A stretch of 16,071 nucleotides of DNA. It comes from Nitrospira bacterium HGW-Nitrospira-1 (lineage in GTDB: Bacteria > Nitrospirota > Thermodesulfovibrionia > Thermodesulfovibrionales > UBA6898). The translations under genes and the position numbers were made by a program. Shown piece after piece: positions 1-7,889 of the stretch. Location: contig PGYF01000012.1 in assembly GCA_002839535.1 (NCBI GenBank), positions 14,682 through 30,752 on the forward strand, given 5' to 3'. Numbering within the stretch: the stretch's first letter is position 1; each line of letters starts with the position of its first letter. The notes under the pieces are model-generated. The model was not told the DNA's origin and ran no database searches. It worked only from the letters and a program-made list of their open reading frames with translations.

Positions 1-7
1 GCCGGAG

Positions 8-55
8 AATGACGGAGGGGGGTCGTGGAATGACGGAGGGGGGTCGTGGAATGAC
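8..55. repeat. 21-bp tandem repeat, about 2.3 copies
   Basis: The unit AATGACGGAGGGGGGTCGTGG occurs exactly at 8-28 and 29-49, followed by a partial third copy, AATGAC, at 50-55. The first 13 bases of the window (GCCGGAGAATGAC) are the exact reverse complement of 15966-15978, and the GGGGGTCGTGG core recurs at 16016-16026. These ends therefore seem to belong to one dispersed intergenic repeat family. The block lies downstream of polA and contains no gene. I see no U-tract terminator for polA in it. Confidence 0.8.
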
Positions 56-105
56 ATGATTTGTGACAAGAATGACCCACACGATTACGCGAAGACCCTA
101 TATTT

Positions 106-2754
106 TTAATGCGCTTCTGCCCAGTTTTTGCCGTAGCCAATATCAACCTTTATCGGGACGGACAGTGTCACAGCCTCCTCCATATTTTTCTTTACGATCT
201 TTAAAACAGTTTCCAGCTCAGATTCAGGAACTTCAAAGAGCAGTTCGTCATGGACCTGAAGGATCATCTTTGCAAGTATCTTCTGACTATGAAAACTTTT
301 TCGTATATGTATCATTGCAAGCTTGATTATATCCGCTGCAGCGCCCTGTATCGGCGAGTTGACCGCGAGTCTCTCCCCCTGCTTTAGTATATTTTTGTTA
401 TGGCTGTTTAATTCAGGCACAGGTCTTTTTCTGCCGAAGAGGGTTGTTACATAGCCTTTTTCTTTTGCCTCGGCAAGAATCTTCGTAATATATTCCTTAA
501 CTCCGGGATGTCGTTCGAAATACTGTTGTATATATTTTTCCGCATCCCTTCTGTCTATGTTCAGCGCCTCTGAAAGGCCAAATGAGGACATGCCGTAGAT
601 AACGCCGAAATTTACTGTTTTTGCGGTCCTACGCATATCAGGCGTCACCTTATCAAGGGATACTCCATATAATTCAGAGGCAGTCCGCGTATGAATATCA
701 ATGTCCATGTTAAAGGCATTGATAAGACCTTCATCGCCGCTGAGATGGGCGAGTATTCTCAGTTCGACCTGGGAGTAATCTGCAGAGAGTAACAGGTTGC
801 CGGGTTCAGCCATGAAGGCCTCCCTAATGCGTTTCCCCCATTCCCCCCGCACCGGAATATTCTGGAGATTCGGCTCACTGCTGCTCAATCTCCCGGTTGC
901 TGCTATTGTCTGGTTGAATGAGGTATGTAGACGGCCTGTTTGCGTGTTGATGAGCAAAGGCAGTGTATCGAGATAGGTAGACCTGAGCTTTGTCAAACTC
1001 CTGTAGTTAAGCACTTCCCTGGGGAGTTCATATACCTCGGCGAGTTCTTCCAGCGCCTCCATGCCTGTTGAAAATCCTGTTTTTGTTTTTTTAGACGGAC
1101 TAAGCCCGATGCTGTGAAAGAGCACCATACTCAACTGTTTGGGTGAGTTTATATTGAACTCTTCTCCCGCAAGGAAGAAAATACGCTTCTGTATGCTGTC
1201 TATTTCAACAGACATTTCCCTGGAAAAGCTGTTAAGCAGGTCGGGATCAATCTTGATCCCTGACTTTTCCATGTCCATCAGCGCTTCTATGAGCGGCATT
1301 TCGATATTGAAATAGACATCCAAGAGTCCTGCTTCCTCCAGTTTGTCAAACAGCAGGTCTTTTAATTCATAGGAGAGCGCAGCGTCTTCTGCAGCATAGG
1401 ATGTTGCCTCGTCTATAGGGACTTCGGCAAAGGAGGCCCTTTTTTTCACCACTTCCATAAAAGATTTTTTTCTCTTTGAGAGATATTCAAATGCCACTTC
1501 ATCCAGACTGTGATTGGGTTTGTTCGGATTCAAAAGATATGCCGCAATCATGGTATCAAAGAGTTTCCCTGCTACGGAGACCCCATTCTGCCCCAGAAGC
1601 GTGAGGTCATACTTCAGGTTATGTCCGATCTTGCTTATTCCGGCGTCTTGCATAATTGGCGAGATTGCCTTGACCGTGTCCCTTATATCTATCTGATTGA
1701 CTGCATTGACAAGGGAAGGGGAATGCGCAACAGGGACATAAAAGCCCTTTTCTCTTTCGTTGCAGATCGAGATGCCGACGAGGCTGTCTGTCAACGGATT
1801 TCTGCCTGTTGCCTCTGTATCAATGGCTATCTCATTTTTTACCCCTGATAACACCTCTTCGAGTTTGCCGAGCGATGTGATCGTTTCATGTTTTCTTTCG
1901 GCGCTTTCAATTGATGGGAGGAGCTTCATCAGAGTGGTAAACTCGTATTCCTTGAACAGGGGCAGAAGCGCCAGCCAGTCCGGGGTCTGTAAGGTGAACT
2001 CTTCCCTGTAAATTTCAACAGGAACTTTTATATCGATCGTTGCGAGTTTCCGGCTCAAACGGACAATGTCCTTGTTGTCGGAGACCAGCGCCCTGAGTTT
2101 TTCCCTTTTTATCTTTTCCGGATGTTCAAGAAGGTCTTCGAGGCTGTCAAAAGAAGAAAGGAGTTCTCCGGCTGTTTTTTCTCCAACTCCCTTAATCCCG
2201 GGGATGTTGTCCGAGGCGTCACCTGTAAGCGCCATAAACTCGGTCACCCTTTCCGGCCCTACCCCGAATTTTTCTCTCACATAATCCGCATCAAGAATCC
2301 TGTCTTTCAAGGGGTCATAGATTTTTATATGTTCATCCACAAGCTGCAGCATGTCTTTGTCGGCAGTCACAATGAACACCTCTGCTTTTTTTTGAGCAGC
2401 ATCTTTTGCTATGGTCCCAATGATGTCGTCGGCCTCGTACCCGGCGAGTTCGAATATCTTGATATTGAAAGCGGATATGACCTTTCTGATATCAGGGAGT
2501 TGCTGCACCAGTTCTGACGGAGTCTCAGGCCGGTGCGCCTTGTAGTCCCGGAATATCCTGTGCCTTTCAGTAAGGCCAGGCGAGTCGAAGCAGACAACAA
2601 TCGCCTCGGGTTTTTTCTCGCGTATTATCTTCAAAAGCATGGTGGTAAAGCCGTAGATGGCATTCGTAGGGAAACCCTTTGAATTTGTAAGCCCCTTTAT
2701 TGCATAGAATGCGCGATAGACATAGGAATTGCCGTCGATGAGATACAGGTTCAT
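106..2754 (-). CDS. polA: DNA polymerase I with intact 5' nuclease, 3'-5' exonuclease and polymerase domains
   Basis: The 882-residue product is full length for a family A polymerase, which fills gaps, removes RNA primers and repairs DNA in the cytoplasm. Residues 1-290 form the 5' nuclease, with D7, D57, D109/D110, ADKD (131-134) and the TGDASDNIPGIKGVG helix-hairpin-helix region (177-191). The proofreading domain begins near 300 and keeps its catalytic set: DTE at 312-314, NLKYD ending at D383, and Y453/D457 of exo III. The polymerase domain (about 490-882) has motif A SADYSQVELR (D659), motif B RRTAKTVNFGVIYG (708-721) and motif C QVHDE (833-837). Proofreading is therefore probably active, unlike in Taq-type enzymes. 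The ATG start overlaps the stop of the upstream amidohydrolase gene as ATGA (2751-2754), which implies translational coupling. It is the last gene of a unit that begins with a two-component system. Confidence 0.98.
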   Translation of the reverse strand: MNLYLIDGNSYVYRAFYAIKGLTNSKGFPTNAIYGFTTMLLKIIREKKPEAIVVCFDSPGLTERHRIFRDYKAHRPETPSELVQQLPDIRKVISAFNIKIFELAGYEADDIIGTIAKDAAQKKAEVFIVTADKDMLQLVDEHIKIYDPLKDRILDADYVREKFGVGPERVTEFMALTGDASDNIPGIKGVGEKTAGELLSSFDSLEDLLEHPEKIKREKLRALVSDNKDIVRLSRKLATIDIKVPVEIYREEFTLQTPDWLALLPLFKEYEFTTLMKLLPSIESAERKHETITSLGKLEEVLSGVKNEIAIDTEATGRNPLTDSLVGISICNEREKGFYVPVAHSPSLVNAVNQIDIRDTVKAISPIMQDAGISKIGHNLKYDLTLLGQNGVSVAGKLFDTMIAAYLLNPNKPNHSLDEVAFEYLSKRKKSFMEVVKKRASFAEVPIDEATSYAAEDAALSYELKDLLFDKLEEAGLLDVYFNIEMPLIEALMDMEKSGIKIDPDLLNSFSREMSVEIDSIQKRIFFLAGEEFNINSPKQLSMVLFHSIGLSPSKKTKTGFSTGMEALEELAEVYELPREVLNYRSLTKLRSTYLDTLPLLINTQTGRLHTSFNQTIAATGRLSSSEPNLQNIPVRGEWGKRIREAFMAEPGNLLLSADYSQVELRILAHLSGDEGLINAFNMDIDIHTRTASELYGVSLDKVTPDMRRTAKTVNFGVIYGMSSFGLSEALNIDRRDAEKYIQQYFERHPGVKEYITKILAEAKEKGYVTTLFGRKRPVPELNSHNKNILKQGERLAVNSPIQGAAADIIKLAMIHIRKSFHSQKILAKMILQVHDELLFEVPESELETVLKIVKKNMEEAVTLSVPIKVDIGYGKNWAEAH

Positions 2755-3557
2755 TGGTCAAGCAGCGCTGCTGCGTTTTCTCCCAGGATGAGGTCTTCAC
2801 GTTCGCTGCCTAATTCGAGGTTTTTCAGAAGCGCGAGAGTCGTGGACTGGTCTGTCCATGGCGAGTCTGTGCCGAAGAGGACATATTCCCCTGGATGGTT
2901 CAATATAATCCTTCGGGCCTGTTCCTTACTCAGAATATCAAGGGCATATGATATCTCCATGAATATCTTCTTTCCAACAATATGTTTCTCGACTTCGTCC
3001 CAGTCCTCCCAGGCGCCCAGATGGGTAGTCACCATTTTTAAGTCTGGAAATTTTTCAAGGACATGCGCTATCTTTTCCGGATCACAAATCCTTATTCTTT
3101 CAAAGGCGAGATCGAATCCCGTATGCATAACAATAATAAGGTTTTCCGCACTTATTTTTTCGTATATGGGCAAGAGCCTTTCTTCGTCTATGGCAAAGTC
3201 CTGATAATATGGATGGAACTTTATGCCCTTGAAACCCTCGTCCCTGATTCTGGATATTCTCCCGGCAAAATCCCTATCATCCGGATGCAAAGACGGGAAG
3301 GGAATTATTCTGTCACTCCTGATCTTTTTTGACCATGCAATAATCGGTTCAAACTGTGAAGGTTTTGTGGCGATAGAACAGACAATGCTCCTTTCAATGC
3401 CGTTGCGGTCCATGGAAGAAAGGAGCGAAGACAGTCTGCCGTCCAGATACGCATTTACCTCATGTTTCTTTTTCCCTTCTTCCAGAAGGGTCTTCATCGC
3501 CCTTTCGGCAATCTCGTCCGGAAAGACATGGGTATGGAAATCTATAATCTCTTGCAT
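2751..3557 (-). CDS. Amidohydrolase-2 family metal-dependent hydrolase (TIM barrel)
   Basis: This 268-residue protein has the features of the amidohydrolase-related (PF04909-type) TIM-barrel hydrolases. They include an N-terminal metal-binding HTH (H8, H10) in FHTHVFPDE, GIKFHP with K113 and H115, MHTG with H145, THLG with H179, and a late catalytic aspartate in FGTDSPW (D231). Family members hydrolyse or decarboxylate varied cyclic or aromatic substrates; the substrate here cannot be told from sequence. It is probably cytoplasmic, since no signal peptide is present. The start is fixed by the HTH motif lying only 8 residues in, although its ribosome binding site is weak. It begins 8 nt after the regulator gene and overlaps polA by 4 nt, so it is most likely co-transcribed with both. 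A TatD-like DNase is less likely because the spacing and motifs fit amidohydrolase-2 better. Confidence 0.85.
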   Translation of the reverse strand: MQEIIDFHTHVFPDEIAERAMKTLLEEGKKKHEVNAYLDGRLSSLLSSMDRNGIERSIVCSIATKPSQFEPIIAWSKKIRSDRIIPFPSLHPDDRDFAGRISRIRDEGFKGIKFHPYYQDFAIDEERLLPIYEKISAENLIIVMHTGFDLAFERIRICDPEKIAHVLEKFPDLKMVTTHLGAWEDWDEVEKHIVGKKIFMEISYALDILSKEQARRIILNHPGEYVLFGTDSPWTDQSTTLALLKNLELGSEREDLILGENAAALLDQ

Positions 3558-3565
3558 AACAATGT

Positions 3566-4942
3566 CTATTCCGCCTTATTCCCAGCCCGATTTCCCATGT
3601 TCAGCTTTTCCCACCTGTACCAGAAGGTCTTGTAGCTCATGCCGAGAAGCTTTGCAGCCTTTGCTACGACTCCGTTGGCCTTTGTCATCGCCTTTTTCAG
3701 GAGGTTTTTTTCGAGTTCCTCAAAGTTTATCCCTTCGTCAGGGAGATCAAATGCGCTTGTGTCGGCAGGCTGCGGCATCCTGAGTTCGCTTTTTATATCT
3801 TTCAGTGTGATCGTGCCGGTATCGCTCATCAGTACTGCCCTTTCAATTGTGGATTCGAGCTGCCGTATGTTTCCTGGCCAGTTGTATCCCAGGAGGGCAT
3901 GGATTGCAGCAGGCTCAATATTCTTGACCCGCTTGCCGAATTCGATATTGTATTTATTCATGAAGAAGAACGCAAGATCGGAGATATCTTCCTTCCTGGC
4001 ACGTAACGGCGGCAATTCGATCGTAACAACTTTCAGGCGGTAATAGAGATCTTCCCTGAAAGAGCCTTTTGCCAGTTCTTTTTCCAGGTCTTTGTTCGTT
4101 GCTGTGATGACCCTGACATCGATTTTGATGGTATCCTTACCCCCGAGCCTCCTTATTTCTTTGTCCTGCAGGACCCTGAGGAGCTTTGACTGCATCATCG
4201 GAGGCATGTCTCCGATTTCATCCAGAAAGAGCGTGCCGTTGTTCGTTGCCTCTATAAGGCCGACCCTTCTTGAGGCTGCTCCGGTAAATGCCCCTGGTTC
4301 ATACCCGAAAAGTTCGCTCTCAAAAAGGTTTTCCGGTATTGCAGCGCAGTTCAGTGCGGTGAAGGGTTTTACGCGCCGTGGACTATTGTAATGTATCGCC
4401 TTTGCTATAAGCTCCTTGCCTGTCCCGCTTTCACCTATAATGAGAACAGTAGCAGGGCTGGGTGAAATTTTCTTCATAATATCCATGGCTTCTTTCATTT
4501 TTTCAGACTTGCCGACAATACCTTCAATCCTGAACCGGTCGAAGAGCTCTTTGTGGAGCTGACGGTTTTCTTTCATGAGCTCCGAGCGCTCCACGGCCCT
4601 CTGGACTGTCAAAAGCAGAGAGTCTTTATTCAGGGGTTTTGTAAGATAATCGAAAGCGCCCTTTTTTATCGCTTCAACAGCAGAGGTGATGGTGCCGTGG
4701 GCGGTCATGATGATCATAGTCGGGGTGAAGGCGTCAAGGGGTATTGACTCGATCAGCTCTATTCCGTCCATGTCTTCCATCTTCAGATCGGTCAGCAGGA
4801 CGTCAGGGTGATATTTTTTCAGGGTCTTCAGCGCTTCTTCACCGGAGGCGGCTGTATAGGTCTCATAACCGGCGTCATCGAGTATAGTCTTCAGTATCTC
4901 TCTTTGCAGCGGCTCATCATCAACAACGAGTATAACAGGCAT
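3566..4942 (-). CDS. NtrC/AtoC-class sigma-54-dependent response regulator
   Basis: The 458-residue protein has three domains. The receiver (1-115) has acidic pocket D8/D9, phosphoacceptor D52, T80 and K102. The AAA+ sigma-54 activator domain (about 140-370) has Walker A GESGTGKE (170-177), the sigma-54 contact loop GAFTGA (217-222), Walker B FLDEIGD (239-245) and arginine fingers in FREDLYYRL (295-303). The Fis-type helix-turn-helix lies at about 412-448. All residues needed for phosphorylation, ATP hydrolysis and sigma-54 contact are present. The gene starts 1 nt after the kinase stop, with an AAGGAG ribosome binding site inside the kinase gene, so the kinase is its near-certain partner. 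Its target promoters are unknown; one weak local candidate is the -24/-12-like site at 7885-7900. It should activate RpoN-dependent transcription. Confidence 0.95.
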   Translation of the reverse strand: MPVILVVDDEPLQREILKTILDDAGYETYTAASGEEALKTLKKYHPDVLLTDLKMEDMDGIELIESIPLDAFTPTMIIMTAHGTITSAVEAIKKGAFDYLTKPLNKDSLLLTVQRAVERSELMKENRQLHKELFDRFRIEGIVGKSEKMKEAMDIMKKISPSPATVLIIGESGTGKELIAKAIHYNSPRRVKPFTALNCAAIPENLFESELFGYEPGAFTGAASRRVGLIEATNNGTLFLDEIGDMPPMMQSKLLRVLQDKEIRRLGGKDTIKIDVRVITATNKDLEKELAKGSFREDLYYRLKVVTIELPPLRARKEDISDLAFFFMNKYNIEFGKRVKNIEPAAIHALLGYNWPGNIRQLESTIERAVLMSDTGTITLKDIKSELRMPQPADTSAFDLPDEGINFEELEKNLLKKAMTKANGVVAKAAKLLGMSYKTFWYRWEKLNMGNRAGNKAE

Positions 4943-4943
4943 T

Positions 4944-6392
4944 TCAGCTCTCCTTTTCCACAGGCAGAAATAACGACACAGTGGTTCCCCTGCCCTCTGT
5001 GCTCTTTATATCAACCTTTCCCTTGTGCTCTTCCAGTACCCTTTTGGTCAAGGCAAGCCCGAGCCCGAGCCCGCCGGCTTTTGTTGTGAAGAAGGGGTCG
5101 AATATCCTTGCAAGTTTGTCCTCAGAGATGCCCTCTCCCGTATCTTCAACCGCAATGCAGCATTTAGTATTAATTATTTTCGTCCTGATGACAAGCCTTC
5201 CGCCTTCATGCATTGACTGGAATGCGTTCAGGATGATGTTGTAAAGGCATGTCTTTATGAGATCAGGGTCAAGGGAGAGTTCAGGCATAGGCTCAAAGTC
5301 ACGTTCTATTATGATATGCTCTTTTTGCGCCTTTGCGAGGATCAATTCAAGCACCTCCGAGATCAACTTCCCGATGTCTGCCGGTCTGGTATTGATCTCA
5401 AGCGGCCTCCCGTATTCGAGAAAGCTTTCTGCAAACCTGCTTACCCTCTGGATCTCGTCCTTGATATTTCTTATGAGTGAATCAAAGGCCTCCTTCCCTT
5501 CTCTGTTGCAGGGCGCATACTTTTCTTTCATGTGATCTATGGAGAGACTGATGAAATTAAGAGGGTTCCTGATTTCGTGGGCTATGCTTGTTGAAAACTG
5601 TCCGACGCTCGCAAGGTGCTCGGCCTTTCTAAGCTTCTCTTCAAGTCCCCGTTCCTCTCTCAATTTCCTGACCATATAGTTAAAACTCCCGGTGAGTTCG
5701 CCGATTTCATCCTTTCTTGCGGTCTGAAGTTCCTGGTCGAGGTTTCCTCCGGCAACCATCCGGGCTGCCCGCACGACTTCTTCTATTGGTTTTGTATATC
5801 TCCGTGCAAGATATAGGATAAAAATTGTTCCTATGCCGAATACGAATAATGCAGCGATGATTCTTTGCAGGAGCCTTTCCCTCATTAAAGAACTGAACTC
5901 TTCCGTGTTTATTGTCAGGTTTATGTAACCGTACTGTTTTTCGCGGACGATAATAGGGATGATTACGTCATATGAGTGACCCTCTCCGGTCACAGTTTCG
6001 CCCAGTTGCGCCTTGAAGATCAATTCCTTTTTCTTTGTTGTTAACCATTTCCCGACGTCTTTCGGGTTTGTACTGGAAATGATCTTGTCTGAATTGCTGA
6101 TAACGGAAATCTCCTTTACCCCTTTTGTGTTGAGCTTCTTCAGGTAGTTCGAAAGACGCCTTACATCCGGAGTTCCGGTGCTTGTAACTTCTTCCACTGC
6201 AATCTGTATCGCCTTTGACAACTCAGTGGAACGGTCTTCAAACTCCTTGAAGATGGCCTGTTCTGCGCTGGAATAGAGCACAACGAATACGGTTATGATG
6301 CTCAGGCTCAGCAGAAGCATCATTGCTACCAGTTTCTGATTCAGGGAGAGCCGGAGAAAAAACTCTTTGATGATATTTTTATCGAACCGCAT
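4944..6392 (-). CDS. Membrane sensor histidine kinase with HAMP domain, partner of the NtrC-type regulator
   Basis: The 482-residue kinase has a first membrane helix at about 20-40, a periplasmic sensor of roughly 135 residues that looks like a single Cache/PAS-like fold, a second membrane helix at about 176-196, and a HAMP linker at about 197-250. The transmitter follows, with phosphoacceptor H272 in AHEIRNPL, N-box NIILNAFQSM (385-394), G1 DTGEG (417-421), F-box FDPFFTTK (431-438) and G2 GLGLGL (441-446). It should sense an extracytoplasmic signal and phosphorylate the adjacent regulator. The signal is unknown. No Shine-Dalgarno sequence precedes the ATG, and a promoter candidate places transcription initiation almost on the start codon (see 6399-6429). 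No alternative start exists before the first membrane helix. Confidence 0.95.
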   Translation of the reverse strand: MRFDKNIIKEFFLRLSLNQKLVAMMLLLSLSIITVFVVLYSSAEQAIFKEFEDRSTELSKAIQIAVEEVTSTGTPDVRRLSNYLKKLNTKGVKEISVISNSDKIISSTNPKDVGKWLTTKKKELIFKAQLGETVTGEGHSYDVIIPIIVREKQYGYINLTINTEEFSSLMRERLLQRIIAALFVFGIGTIFILYLARRYTKPIEEVVRAARMVAGGNLDQELQTARKDEIGELTGSFNYMVRKLREERGLEEKLRKAEHLASVGQFSTSIAHEIRNPLNFISLSIDHMKEKYAPCNREGKEAFDSLIRNIKDEIQRVSRFAESFLEYGRPLEINTRPADIGKLISEVLELILAKAQKEHIIIERDFEPMPELSLDPDLIKTCLYNIILNAFQSMHEGGRLVIRTKIINTKCCIAVEDTGEGISEDKLARIFDPFFTTKAGGLGLGLALTKRVLEEHKGKVDIKSTEGRGTTVSLFLPVEKES

Positions 6393-6398
6393 ACTTAG

Positions 6399-6429
6399 AT
6401 TGTACAGGGGATAATCGGATATATGTCAA
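6399..6429 (-). promoter_or_regulatory. Sigma-70-like promoter of the kinase-regulator-amidohydrolase-polA unit
   Basis: A perfect -35 box TTGACA reads at 6424-6429 on the minus strand. Two -10 choices follow: TACAAT at 6399-6404 (19-nt spacer, five of six consensus bases) or TGTACA at 6401-6406 (17-nt spacer). Either predicts a transcription start within a few bases of the kinase ATG at 6392. It lies between the terminator of the upstream lipoprotein gene and the kinase, which supports an independent transcription unit here. Confidence 0.5.
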
Positions 6430-6450
6430 TCATTTATGAGACCCTGAATA

Positions 6451-6491
6451 ATAAAAAAGGAAGTATGCCCTTTCCTGCAGGACTTACTTCC
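6451..6491 (-). terminator. Rho-independent terminator after the lipoprotein gene
   Basis: Read on the minus strand, GGAAGTA (6485-6491) pairs with TACTTCC (6459-6465) around a loop that itself contains the palindrome TCCTGCAGGA. The stem is followed directly by six T residues (6453-6458) and more AT-rich sequence. It begins 33 nt past the lipoprotein stop and upstream of the kinase promoter, the expected place for a terminator. Confidence 0.8.
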
Positions 6492-6523
6492 CGTTGTCTT
6501 CCGAAACTTTAAAAAGCAACCGG

Positions 6524-7123
6524 CTATCTTTTCTTTTTTTCTGCTTTTGCCGGCGTCTGCTTTAAAAGAGTTGACAGCTCTGAAGCCTTATTCCTGATTT
6601 CACCAGCCTTGGAAGTGATGGTCAGGTAATCTCCTCTGTCAACCTGTATTTGAAGTTCTTTTAAAGAGTCTTCGAGGGTTTTCATTTCAGCGCTGATGGT
6701 TTCATCGGCTGCTTTTGAGCCTTTTCCCCTGGAAGCCTTTTCAAAAACAGCTCGCGCAGCATCCATGGCTGCTTTAGCTTCTTCCATCGCGGCAATTGCG
6801 TTTTTCTTTGTTTCTTCCTGTTTCGCCGGCAATGTTGCCTTGATTGCCTCTGCCTCTGCCTTGACATTTGCAAGCATTTCCTTTGCCTTGCCGTAGTTTC
6901 TGAATATTTTTGCGTCCTGGGCCTTTACTTCATGCATTGCCTTATTTAAGTCATCATTTATCTTTTTCGCATCCTCGGGCAGATACTTTTCAGCGCCTTC
7001 AGAGATTAAGGAATCAACCGCTGCCTTTGCGGCATTTATCTCCTGAAGAGGCTGCTTTGAGCAGCCGGTAATGAAGAATACGGCGATCAGGCTTATCATT
7101 ATGTATCGTATGCTCTGTTTCAT
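6524..7123 (-). CDS. Small alpha-helical lipoprotein, DUF4398-like
   Basis: This 199-residue protein starts with a lipoprotein signal peptide whose lipobox ends FFITGC, making C21 the lipidated residue after signal peptidase II cleavage. The mature part is almost wholly charged and alanine-rich, with heptad-like helices. The segment from about 28 to 90 (AAKAAVDSLISEGAEKYLPE onward) resembles the DUF4398 pattern of helical envelope lipoproteins. The C-terminus is strongly basic (KAEKKKR). Serine at position 22 and lysine at 23 follow the cysteine, so no Asp inner-membrane retention signal is visible and outer-membrane sorting is plausible. The ATG has an upstream GGAG ribosome binding site 9 nt away. 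It is transcribed alone or with the Lys/Ala-rich gene upstream and ends at the terminator at 6451-6491. The function is unknown; a structural envelope role is an inference. Confidence 0.8.
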   Translation of the reverse strand: MKQSIRYIMISLIAVFFITGCSKQPLQEINAAKAAVDSLISEGAEKYLPEDAKKINDDLNKAMHEVKAQDAKIFRNYGKAKEMLANVKAEAEAIKATLPAKQEETKKNAIAAMEEAKAAMDAARAVFEKASRGKGSKAADETISAEMKTLEDSLKELQIQVDRGDYLTITSKAGEIRNKASELSTLLKQTPAKAEKKKR

Positions 7124-7193
7124 GAGATAATTCTCCTCTATTTATCTATATAAATGTCTATTGCGGTCTCGTTTATGTTCAGTCTCAGAACAC

Positions 7194-7225
7194 TTCCCCG
7201 AGGGTATGTTTCAACCCTCGGGGAA
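7194..7225 (-). terminator. Strong 12-bp hairpin between the Lys/Ala-rich gene and the lipoprotein gene
   Basis: TTCCCCGAGGGT (7194-7205) pairs perfectly with ACCCTCGGGGAA (7214-7225) around an 8-nt loop. It sits 33 nt past the stop of the Lys/Ala-rich gene, as expected for a terminator. No T-run follows the stem on either strand, so it may be an attenuating or mRNA 3'-end stabilising structure rather than a classical intrinsic terminator. Confidence 0.55.
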
Positions 7226-7257
7226 CATTCATAAAAAATGTGAAAATCAACAGCTGA

Positions 7258-7818
7258 TTAGTAACCTGCTGCCTTCTTCTTTGCTGGAGCTGCAGGGGCT
7301 GCTGGAACTGCTGGAACTGCTGGAGTCGCCGGGGCTGCTGCCGGGGCTGCCTTCTCTACTGCCTTCTTCTCGGCAGGAGCTGCTTTCTTCTCGGCCTTTG
7401 CAGCTTGCTTCTTTACAGATTTGGCTGTATTTTTGCCATCTGCTACTGTGAACTTTACTGTTACCTTATCACCCTGTTTGACGTCTGCAAGCATCTTGTC
7501 GTAAACAGATATAACAGTCTCTTCAACCTTGTCCTTGACTTTCCTGGATACGGTTACTGTCTTAGCCGTTGCATCAACTGCTGTAACTTCACCTGTAACC
7601 TGTTTTGCTACCTTCTTGGCAGGAGCTGCTTTCTCTACCTTCTCTGCTTTTACCGCCTTTTCTGCCTTGACCGCTTTCTCAGCAGGAGCTGCAGGAACTG
7701 CCTTTTCTGCTTTTACTGCCTTTTCAGCAGGGGCTGCTGCCTTTTCTGCTGCAAAGGTTACTGCGGTAAAAGCGAACATCAGGACTAATGAGAGTACAAT
7801 TGCTATTGTTTTTTTCAT
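7258..7818 (-). CDS. Exported Lys/Ala/Pro-rich protein with a central small beta domain
   Basis: The 186-residue product has a clear Sec signal peptide (MKKTIAIVLSLVLMFAFTAV), probably cleaved after TFA near residue 23. Residues 24-72 are low-complexity AEKAVKAEKA-type repeats. Residues 74-135 form a compact beta-rich segment (TGEVTAVDATAKTVTV, then VKQGDKVTVKF and ADGKNTAKSV) like the small OB-like DUF5666-type domains of exported proteins. Residues 136-183 form a second Lys/Ala/Pro tail resembling histone-H1-like C-termini. The mature protein is strongly basic. The ATG has an ideal AGGAGG ribosome binding site at 7828-7833, so high expression is likely. Promoter candidates lie upstream and a strong hairpin follows. 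The function is unknown. The basic tails could bind anionic polymers in the envelope; a cytoplasmic DNA-binding role is disfavoured by the signal peptide. Confidence 0.85.
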   Translation of the reverse strand: MKKTIAIVLSLVLMFAFTAVTFAAEKAAAPAEKAVKAEKAVPAAPAEKAVKAEKAVKAEKVEKAAPAKKVAKQVTGEVTAVDATAKTVTVSRKVKDKVEETVISVYDKMLADVKQGDKVTVKFTVADGKNTAKSVKKQAAKAEKKAAPAEKKAVEKAAPAAAPATPAVPAVPAAPAAPAKKKAAGY

Positions 7819-7861
7819 CTAACTTCACCTCCTTTCCATTAAAATATTTCTTAACTGACCA

Positions 7862-7889
7862 ATAATATAATACAATAATTTATACTCAA
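7862..7889 (-). promoter_or_regulatory. Candidate sigma-70 promoter for the Lys/Ala-rich protein gene
   Basis: On the minus strand TTGAGT (7884-7889) and TATTAT (7862-7867) are separated by 16 nt, about 45 nt upstream of the start codon. The region is very AT-rich, so chance matches are likely. It overlaps the -24/-12-like site at 7885-7900. Confidence 0.35.

Noticed and set aside
1..105. Short-repeat array resembling a CRISPR
   Set aside because: The copies are directly adjacent 21-bp units without spacers, and no cas genes are present.
2009..2031. 14-nt exact match plus a gapped 7-nt match between polA and 15738-15760
   Set aside because: AT-rich 14-mers are expected by chance in a 16-kb window, and the polA side is conserved coding sequence.
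7405..7822. Long plus-strand open frames opposite the Lys/Ala-rich gene
   Set aside because: They are antisense shadows created by the low-complexity GCN/AAR codons; they have no ribosome binding sites and biased Cys/Phe or Ala/Phe composition.
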